This document shows positions 6,991-12,492 of a stretch of DNA of 12,492 nt, piece after piece. A program made the translations under genes and the position numbers. The notes below the pieces were generated by a model. That model made no database searches. It saw only the letters and a program-made list of their open reading frames with translations, and was not told the origin of the DNA. Source of the stretch: Anaerolineales bacterium UBA6131 (GTDB lineage: Bacteria > Chloroflexota > Anaerolineae > UBA2200); assembly GCA_002435875.1 (NCBI GenBank), contig DIVN01000071.1:1-12492 (forward strand), read 5' to 3'. The stretch's first letter is position 1, and each line of letters begins with the position of its first letter.

Positions 6991-7491
6991 ATGGCAACCA
7001 TTGACAATCTGCAGGCCGCATTTGCAGGGGAGAGCCAAGCCAACCGCAAGTATCTAGCCTTTGCCAAGAAAGCAGAGGCAGACGGCTACCCGCAGGTGGC
7101 TAAACTGTTTCGTGCCGCCGCCGAGGCCGAGACTGTGCACGCCCTCGCGCATTTGCGAGTGATGGGTGGGGTGAAGGGCACTGCGGAGAACCTGGAAGCG
7201 GCGATTGAGGGAGAGGGTTTCGAGTTCCAGTCAATGTACCCGGACTATGTCGCTGAGGCGGAGAAGGAAACCAACAAGGCCGCGCTCACCACCCTGAAGC
7301 ATGCCATGGCCGTTGAGGAAGTGCACTACAACCTGTATGGCAATGCGCTGAAGGCAGTCAAAATGGGCAAGGACCTGCCTGCCCAGCGTGTCCACGTCTG
7401 CAGTGTCTGCGGGTATACCGTCGAGGGGAATGCCCCTGAGGTTTGCCCCGTCTGTGGCGCAAGGAAGGAACGATTCACCGAAGTCAGTTGA
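6991..7491 (+). CDS. rbr: Rubrerythrin
   Basis: 166 aa, cytosolic non-haem diiron protein with a rubredoxin-like tail. The family reduces hydrogen peroxide using electrons from NAD(P)H:rubredoxin systems in anaerobes and microaerophiles. The ferritin-like four-helix part (about 1-125) carries all expected diiron ligands: E14 (AGESQANRKY), E47 and H50 (ETVH), E75 and E78 (GEGFEF), E109 and H112 (EEVH). The C-terminal rubredoxin-like knot has C137-x2-C140 and C152-x2-C155. The short form resembles archaeal and clostridial rubrerythrins more than the 191-residue Desulfovibrio protein. ATG 6991 has AAGGGGAG 4 nt upstream; an in-frame extension to 6835 lies upstream of the promoter and is rejected. 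It is a single-gene unit, convergent with 7526-8212. No rubredoxin or reductase partner is within the window. Confidence 0.97.
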   Translation: MATIDNLQAAFAGESQANRKYLAFAKKAEADGYPQVAKLFRAAAEAETVHALAHLRVMGGVKGTAENLEAAIEGEGFEFQSMYPDYVAEAEKETNKAALTTLKHAMAVEEVHYNLYGNALKAVKMGKDLPAQRVHVCSVCGYTVEGNAPEVCPVCGARKERFTEVS

Positions 7492-7520
7492 TACTGGCAC
7501 GGTTCAGGCCGGTCTGCGTA

Positions 7521-7544
7521 GAGCGCTATGCAGCGCTATAGCTC
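7521..7544. terminator. Possible weak terminator hairpin between convergent genes
   Basis: AGCGCT-ATGC-AGCGCT (7522-7537) can form a 6-bp stem with a 4-nt loop about 30 bp after the rubrerythrin stop; on the plus strand a short T-run (CTCTTTCCC) follows a few bases later. It overlaps the stop codon of the minus-strand gene. The stem is short and the T-tract poor. Confidence 0.25.
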
Positions 7545-8212
7545 TTTCCCTGCCCGAGTTCGTTGGGCCGAAGCGCTCTGAGCAGCGTCTCCAGTTGCTG
7601 TGCATCGGTGCAGCTCAGGAACACAGTTTCAGAGGTCTTTGCGGAGCGATACTTGATGCGCACGGCCGGCCGTCGCCGCAGCCCGAAGGCGAGCTCACCT
7701 GCCTCGACCGAAGCGATCCGGCCCGGATCGAGAAATAGGTACCACCAACCGCTTTCAGCCCTGGGCACACCGATGCCCAGGGCTCGGACGGGCTGAACCT
7801 GGGCTGCCAGAATGTAGTCGCCAAGGCGGGTTGACCAGAAAAAGGTTGGCACCTCAACCAGGTAGCGCTGCATTTCGTTCACGGAAAAGGGGCCACTGCC
7901 ATGCAGGCGCAACTTCTCTTCGGCATGCAACGATTGGGTTCCTGGGGGCAAAGGGTGGCTCCGCTTGCGGAAAACCACATACCGTCTGGTCTCTGCGGCC
8001 AGCAGGCCCAGGACGACGAGCACGCAGCAAGTCACCACGATCACGTCCCATGGTACTAGGCCAACCCACCATGCCTTGACCACCATGACGATCGTGAGCG
8101 CCAGAGCTGTGCCGATGAGCAGACCGCGCAGTGCAATGTCCCCAAGCTTCGCCCGTCGTACCACGTATGCCGCGGCAAAGAACGCTGCTAACAAGCGATC
8201 ACTCCAGCTCAT
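7526..8212 (-). CDS. Hypothetical membrane protein with two N-terminal TM helices
   Basis: 228 aa; I do not recognise the family. A short N-terminal amphipathic or hydrophobic stretch (residues 6-18) is followed by two TM helices at about 28-46 and 53-73, joined by a tight turn, and then a basic segment (RRYVVFRKR) suggesting the C-terminal part is cytoplasmic. Residues about 95-215 are soluble and beta-rich, with a pattern like a membrane-anchored PH-like or YcxB-like domain (PTFFWSTRLGDYIL, GWWYLFLDPGRIASV, AVRIKYRSAKTSETVFLS) ending in a helix (CTDAQQLETLLRAL). The PH-like reading is a guess from the pattern. ATG 8212 follows a GAGGTC SD. It lies 100 bp downstream of the EamA transporter gene on the same strand, and may or may not be cotranscribed. 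I saw no promoter in the gap. Confidence 0.75.
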   Translation of the reverse strand: MSWSDRLLAAFFAAAYVVRRAKLGDIALRGLLIGTALALTIVMVVKAWWVGLVPWDVIVVTCCVLVVLGLLAAETRRYVVFRKRSHPLPPGTQSLHAEEKLRLHGSGPFSVNEMQRYLVEVPTFFWSTRLGDYILAAQVQPVRALGIGVPRAESGWWYLFLDPGRIASVEAGELAFGLRRRPAVRIKYRSAKTSETVFLSCTDAQQLETLLRALRPNELGQGKSYSAA

Positions 8213-8312
8213 TTGACCTCATTTGGCGCGCTGTGTTGTGCACCTTTGCGTAGATGCGTTAATGAACGTCTTGCTTCTGGCCTCGTGGTGGATCAAAATT
8301 TCAAGCCCGGCA

Positions 8313-9191
8313 TCAGCCGCGGTGTACCAACATGACACCAGCGAGAATGATCCCCGCTCCAAGAACGAACCAGGCGCTGATTGGCTCGGCAAGCATCAGC
8401 CGGCTGAGAAGCGCACCCCACAACGGTACCAGATAGATGAACGACCCCACCCGACCAGCCGGCAGCGCCTGCAATCCGAACGTCCAAACCGTCACCCCTC
8501 CCACGGTGCTGAGCAGCGCAAGGAAGGCCACACTTGCCCATGCATCCCATGGCAGGACAGCAATCGTATGCAGAAGTATGGGGCGGACGGTCACCGCAAG
8601 TGGGAGAGATCCCAGGATGGTGCTCAGCCCGGTCACTGCCAGAGGAGGGTAGCGCCTGGCGAGTGGACGGCTGAGAACGGTATACACTGCCCAGGAAATG
8701 GGTGCCACCAGGGTGATAAGCACACCGCGCAAGTAGTGAAAGTCGATGGTTTCTCGGCTGGCGAAGCGCACCACAATGACGAGGCCGACAAAGGCCAGCA
8801 ACAAACCGCCGAGTTGCGTACGGGTTGGCTTCTCACGCAGGGTCAACTGCGAAAGGGCAAAGATAAACGCCGGGTTCAGCGCCATCAGAAGCGAAGCAGT
8901 GCCTGCAGGTATCGTCATCTCTCCAGAGTTGAGCGCCAGGTGGTACACGAATACCCCAGACACTCCCGAAAGCAGCAGAAGCAGCCAGTCGTCACGTAGC
9001 ATGCGCGGCCACACATGACGGTGACGAAGACAGAGCACGGCGGCGAATACTCCGGAGGCTGGCGCAAACCGCAGCAAGACCAACTGCAGCGGAGTCACGT
9101 ATTGCAGGACATGCTTGATGGCTACAAACGAGCCGCCCCAGACTACCGTCGTAGCGATGAGGGCGGCATAGACCAAACGATTGGTGTTCAT
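8313..9191 (-). CDS. EamA/DMT-superfamily transporter
   Basis: 292 aa integral membrane protein with about ten TM helices in two EamA repeats (about 8-142 and 153-290). Family members export or import small metabolites such as amino acids, purines or drugs; substrate unknown here. Typical features are VVWGGSFVAIKH in TM1, the LNPAFIFALSQLTLREKPT segment closing the first repeat, APISWAVYTVLSRP opening the second, and FIYLVPLWGALLSRLMLAEP near the end. The frame is open to 9263, but ATG 9191 is chosen: it overlaps the stop of the upstream methyltransferase as ATGA, the usual arrangement for translational coupling, and the hydrophobic TM1 starts a few residues later. Only a weak SD (AGAGAAG) precedes it, which fits coupling. 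Its function is probably linked to the methyltransferase (inference). Confidence 0.92.
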   Translation of the reverse strand: MNTNRLVYAALIATTVVWGGSFVAIKHVLQYVTPLQLVLLRFAPASGVFAAVLCLRHRHVWPRMLRDDWLLLLLSGVSGVFVYHLALNSGEMTIPAGTASLLMALNPAFIFALSQLTLREKPTRTQLGGLLLAFVGLVIVVRFASRETIDFHYLRGVLITLVAPISWAVYTVLSRPLARRYPPLAVTGLSTILGSLPLAVTVRPILLHTIAVLPWDAWASVAFLALLSTVGGVTVWTFGLQALPAGRVGSFIYLVPLWGALLSRLMLAEPISAWFVLGAGIILAGVMLVHRG

Positions 9192-9943
9192 GGCTTCTCT
9201 GGCTTGCGGGCTACCCATAGGATTCTCCGCGTCTTGGGATTGACTGGTTTGAGAGTGAAACACTCGTAGACTGCCTCCACAACCAGGCCGGCCCCCTCGA
9301 GCAACCGGCGGATTTCATCCTTGTCCTGAGCTGTCTCCAGATGGTGCTCTTGGAAGCGTGCATAACGTCCGTCCGGCTGACGGACAAAGCCGATGATATC
9401 CACACCGGAGATGCCGGTTAGCTTCTCGAAGCTGCTCCTAAGGACCACGGCCACGTCCGGGCTTTCCACAAAGAAGGTGTTGTTTCCCCAGATCTCTTCC
9501 AGGGTGATCTGGGTGTTGGTGTCGCCGATAAAGACCCCGCCCGGCGTCAGCGTGTTGTGGATGCAGCAGAAGGTCTTCCGGAGTTCGTCGGGCGAGAGGA
9601 GATAGTTGAGACTGTCATACAGACAAGTGATCAAATCGACCGGGCGCGGTAGTGCGAAATCGCGCATGTCCTGTTGGCTGAATGCAATGTCCTGCCCCGT
9701 CTGCAGGGCCTTGGCGCGGGCCTCACTGAGCATCCCGCTTGAGCGGTCTATGGCATAGGTTTCCCATCCCTGGACGGCAAAGCTACACGCGACGGTGCCC
9801 GTGCCGCACGCCAGGTCGAGCATGGAACGTCCCGGTGGCTGATGAAGCTGCAACAGCTCGTCCAGATATGGTACCATCTTCAGGCTGAACGCGATTTGCC
9901 CCGAATCATCGTACACCTGTGCGTACTGGTCGTAGATTTCCAT
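9188..9943 (-). CDS. Class I SAM-dependent methyltransferase
   Basis: 251 aa, cytosolic. It transfers a methyl group from S-adenosylmethionine to an unidentified small molecule or other acceptor. Rossmann-type motifs: motif I LDLACGTGT (42-50), acidic D66 in AIDRSSGML, QQDMRDF (90-96), the DLITCLYDSLNYL strand with the family's SLNYL (103-115), and LTPGGVFIGD (132-141). The C-terminal part (150-245) is a beta-rich lid as in small-molecule methyltransferases. The frame is open to 10099, but ATG 9943 is preferred: alignment-type motifs (YDQYAQVYDD) start here, and a near-consensus promoter ends 6 bp before it, so translation must begin at the very 5' end of the mRNA. First gene of a methyltransferase-EamA unit, overlapping the transporter by 4 bp. 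Confidence 0.93.
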   Translation of the reverse strand: MEIYDQYAQVYDDSGQIAFSLKMVPYLDELLQLHQPPGRSMLDLACGTGTVACSFAVQGWETYAIDRSSGMLSEARAKALQTGQDIAFSQQDMRDFALPRPVDLITCLYDSLNYLLSPDELRKTFCCIHNTLTPGGVFIGDTNTQITLEEIWGNNTFFVESPDVAVVLRSSFEKLTGISGVDIIGFVRQPDGRYARFQEHHLETAQDKDEIRRLLEGAGLVVEAVYECFTLKPVNPKTRRILWVARKPEKP

Positions 9944-9949
9944 GCGGCG

Positions 9950-9978
9950 ATTATAGTCACAACGGGGCGACATCTCAA
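9950..9978 (-). promoter_or_regulatory. Strong sigma70-type promoter giving a leaderless methyltransferase mRNA
   Basis: On the minus strand, TTGAGA (9978-9973), 17-bp spacer, TATAAT (9955-9950): 5/6 and 6/6 matches. Only CGCCGC separates the -10 from the ATG at 9943, so the predicted +1 falls at or next to the A of the start codon. No SD can exist in the transcript. Confidence 0.75.
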
Positions 9979-10024
9979 GACGTGCCATTGGGAGAGGACG
10001 GCCACTGTCGACACATGCGAGCAC

Positions 10025-10053
10025 TTGCTCAGAGTCGATGCTGGTGCTATATT
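10025..10053 (+). promoter_or_regulatory. Candidate promoter of the P-type ATPase
   Basis: TTGCTC (10025-10030), 17-bp spacer, TATATT (10048-10053). The -10 is 5/6 and the -35 keeps TTG. Predicted start near 10060, leader about 90 nt. It is divergent from, and 46 bp away from, the methyltransferase promoter. Confidence 0.45.
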
Positions 10054-10151
10054 CAGCCCTGCTTGGCAAGTGGTAGATGTCGCAGCCATCACGATACACG
10101 ATGACGCAACTGTTGCTGGAGCGAGGTTTGTAGCCGGGCAGAGCGGAGCTT

Positions 10152-12492
10152 ATGGTGACTGAGATGAGTGAACAACTAGCGAGTTACGTAGAGAGCACTG
10201 TGCAAGAGGCCCTGAAATCGCTGGGCGTGGATCCTGCAGTGGGCCTACGGCCGAGCGACGTCCAGTCGCGACTCAAAGAGCATGGCTACAATGAGATCTT
10301 GGAACAGAAAAGTAGCCCCTTGCTCGCCTTCCTACGCAAGTTCTGGGGCATCTCGGCTTGGATGCTCGAGCTGATCATCCTCATCTCCTTGTTCCTGCGC
10401 AAGTTCTCCGACCTGTATATCGTGGCCGCCTTGCTTGTCGTCAATGCTGTGCTGAGTTTTGTACAGGAGCGGAGGGCCGCGGGGATCATCGATGTCCTGC
10501 GCAGCGAACTCCATGTTAGTGCGCGGACACTGCGAGATGGCCTGTGGCAGGTCTTGCCAGCGCGCGAGCTTGTCCCGGGCGACATTGTCCGCCTGCGCGC
10601 GGGCGATCTGGTGCCCGCAGATGTCAAGATCATCAGCGGCAACCTGAGCGTTGACCAGTCGGCTCTGACAGGAGAGAGTCTCGAGGTCGACAAGAACACC
10701 CATGACCTTGTGCATTCGGGTAGTGTCGTCAGGTGCGGCGAGGCGACCGTTGTTGTGCTGCTGACTGGTTCAAGAACGCTCATGGGGCGAACCGTAGAGC
10801 TCGTACAGATCGCTCGACCCAAGCTGCATGTCGAGCAGGTGATCTCGGACGTGGCAAAATGGTTGTTCGTTATCGTAGCCGCTCTGCTACTGCTGGTCTT
10901 GATCGTGTCAGTGTTGAGGGGCATGCCGCTGCTTGACATGGTCCCGCTCATGCTGGTGTTGCTGCTTGGCGCGGTGCCAGTTGCCCTGCCGGTCATGTTC
11001 ACCGTGACCATGGCTCTGGGCTCGATGAAACTGGCAGCCAAGGGCGTTCTGGTTACCAGGCTGAGCGCGGCGGACGATGCAGCGACAGTGGATGTCTTAT
11101 GTACGGATAAGACGGGGACTATCACGACCAATCGCCTGGCGGTGACTTGTGTCCTTCCACTGAATGGCCATAGCGAGCAAGATGTTCTCCTCTGTGGGAG
11201 CCTGGCGTCTGAAGACGCCAATCAGGATCCCATTGACCTGGCCTTCGCGGACGCTGCCTGTCAGAGAGGCGTTGATCGCTCACACTGCACCATCTGCAGT
11301 TTCGTCCCCTTCAGCCCGCACACACGTCGCACTGAGGCGCTCGTTCGGGTGCGAGGGCAGGAGCTTCTAATGATGAAGGGCGCCGTCAGCATCATCTCGA
11401 CAGTCTTGCACTTGAGCTCAGAGGAGTCAGCCGAGCTCGAACAGCAAGCTGGCAAGCTCTCCTCAAACGGCCAGCGCACGCTAGCGGTGGCGACGGTGGA
11501 CGACCACAAGAAAGCAACCGTTGTTGGGCTGGTTGCACTGAGCGATACCCCACGCCCTGACTCTGCTCGGCTGATCCGCAAGTTGCGCGACCTGGGCGTA
11601 TCGGTGAAGATGCTGACTGGTGATGCCCTTCCCATTGCGGTGGACATCGCCGATTCTGTTGGATTGGGCAAGCGCATAAGCCACGTACGAGACCTGCAGA
11701 AGGCTGCAGAGCACGATATGGCTCTCGCCGGGGCCATCGCGGAACAGAGTGACGGATTCGCCGAGGTCTACCCCGAAGACAAATACACGGTGGTCAAGAG
11801 TTTGCAGGCGCTTGGACACACGGTGGCCATGACAGGCGACGGGATTAACGACGCGCCGGCGCTGAGACAAGCGGAGGTTGGAATTGCGGTTAGTAACGCA
11901 ACCGATGTAGCAAAGAGCTCGGCAAGTGTGGTGCTAACGGATGAAGGTCTGACGGGCATCGTGGATCTGATCGTCAATGGGCGGATGATCTACCAGAGGA
12001 TCGCCACGTGGATCGTCAACAAGATTAGCCGAACCATACTCAAGTCCGCGTTTGTGGTTGTGGCCTTCCTTACCACGGGTCAGTTTGTCGTATCCGCCTA
12101 CGCCATGATGCTGATGATGTTTCTTACGGATTTCGTCAAAATCTCGCTGTCCACGGACAACGTTCGTGTATCGCGCGGACCGGAGAAGTGGGACGTGCCT
12201 GGTCTGGTGAAGGTCGCGGTGGTCCTTGGCCTGTTCATGGTGGCTGAGTCGCTGGGACTATTGTATATCGGCTACACGCGTTTCGGTCTGGCGACCAACG
12301 CAGACGCTCTACACACCTTTGCCTTTGAGACCCTTTTCTACTTTGCGATGTTCTCCATCTTAGCAGTGCGAGAACGACGACATTTCTGGGACTCTGTGCC
12401 GAGCCGTACCATGCTGACTGCCATTGGCGTCGACCTGGTCATAGGGACTCTCATTCCGACGTTCGGCGTCGCAGGTCTGCATCCGCTGCCCC
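10152..12492 (+). CDS. P-type ATPase, plasma-membrane H+-ATPase type (IIIA), 3' end beyond window
   Basis: 780 codons visible, no stop before the edge; the family is about 800-900 aa, so nearly complete. An ATP-driven cation pump, most likely exporting protons. Domains: cation-ATPase N-terminal region (about 30-65), TM1-TM2 (68-106, FWGISAWMLELIIL), actuator with TGES at 173-176, TM3-TM4 with PVALP (276-280), phosphorylated D319 in CTDKTGT, the PFxPxxxRTEA block (386-396), KGA at 409-411, MLTGD at 487-491, TGDGIND at 561-567, and TM5 onward. PVALP and the FWGxxxWMLE signature favour IIIA over Ca2+ pumps (PEGLP). N98 in TM2 and D660 in TM6 match the N106/D684 proton site of plant AHA2. A stop at 10131 limits the start; ATG 10152 has GGAG only 3 nt upstream, so ATG 10164 is possible. 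Confidence 0.93.
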   Translation, partial: MVTEMSEQLASYVESTVQEALKSLGVDPAVGLRPSDVQSRLKEHGYNEILEQKSSPLLAFLRKFWGISAWMLELIILISLFLRKFSDLYIVAALLVVNAVLSFVQERRAAGIIDVLRSELHVSARTLRDGLWQVLPARELVPGDIVRLRAGDLVPADVKIISGNLSVDQSALTGESLEVDKNTHDLVHSGSVVRCGEATVVVLLTGSRTLMGRTVELVQIARPKLHVEQVISDVAKWLFVIVAALLLLVLIVSVLRGMPLLDMVPLMLVLLLGAVPVALPVMFTVTMALGSMKLAAKGVLVTRLSAADDAATVDVLCTDKTGTITTNRLAVTCVLPLNGHSEQDVLLCGSLASEDANQDPIDLAFADAACQRGVDRSHCTICSFVPFSPHTRRTEALVRVRGQELLMMKGAVSIISTVLHLSSEESAELEQQAGKLSSNGQRTLAVATVDDHKKATVVGLVALSDTPRPDSARLIRKLRDLGVSVKMLTGDALPIAVDIADSVGLGKRISHVRDLQKAAEHDMALAGAIAEQSDGFAEVYPEDKYTVVKSLQALGHTVAMTGDGINDAPALRQAEVGIAVSNATDVAKSSASVVLTDEGLTGIVDLIVNGRMIYQRIATWIVNKISRTILKSAFVVVAFLTTGQFVVSAYAMMLMMFLTDFVKISLSTDNVRVSRGPEKWDVPGLVKVAVVLGLFMVAESLGLLYIGYTRFGLATNADALHTFAFETLFYFAMFSILAVRERRHFWDSVPSRTMLTAIGVDLVIGTLIPTFGVAGLHPLP

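Noticed and set aside
9192..9263. Upstream start (9263) for the EamA transporter
   Set aside because: The 24 extra residues are polar and lie within the methyltransferase coding region, and the ATGA overlap at 9191 is the expected coupling site.
10286..11221. Ser/Thr/Arg-rich 311-codon frame on the minus strand
   Set aside because: It is the shadow of the P-type ATPase, whose motifs are unmistakable on the plus strand.

Overview
The window looks like a chromosomal segment of a GC-rich bacterium, most likely a member of the Chloroflexota (Anaerolineae-like). This is an inference from gene content and style: secreted DNRLRE-domain proteins with long Thr/Pro/Ala linkers followed by a YLP-type motif, a DUF1028-TPR protein, a compact rubrerythrin and a type IIIA P-type ATPase. 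I see no phage, IS element, CRISPR array, rRNA or tRNA.

Layout, left to right. (1) 132-1472 (-), an M20-family metallopeptidase, and 1822-2763 (+), a DUF1028 protein with a C-terminal TPR-like tail, are transcribed divergently from a 349-bp intergenic region. (2) 2844-4466 (-) and 4580-6721 (-) are tandem paralogous secreted proteins. Each has a signal peptide, one or two DNRLRE domains, a low-complexity linker and a nearly shared lectin-like C-terminal domain. A perfect 42-bp palindrome sits between them, two bases before the Shine-Dalgarno sequence of the downstream gene. (3) 6991-7491 (+) is rubrerythrin, behind a clear sigma70-like promoter. (4) 7526-8212 (-), a two-helix membrane protein of unknown function, 8313-9191 (-), an EamA/DMT transporter, and 9188-9943 (-), a SAM-dependent methyltransferase, lie in one direction. 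The methyltransferase and transporter overlap by ATGA, and the methyltransferase appears to be read from a leaderless mRNA. (5) 10152 to the right edge (+) is a P-type ATPase of the plasma-membrane H+-ATPase type (IIIA). It runs off the window without a stop codon.

The genes form small independent modules rather than one pathway: peptide or amide turnover (M20, DUF1028), cell-surface proteins (the DNRLRE pair), peroxide defence (rubrerythrin), a methyltransferase-exporter pair, and ion or proton transport. The least explained parts are the DNRLRE tandem pair with its palindrome, the shared C-terminal domain of unknown ligand, and the oppositely charged linkers of the two paralogs.
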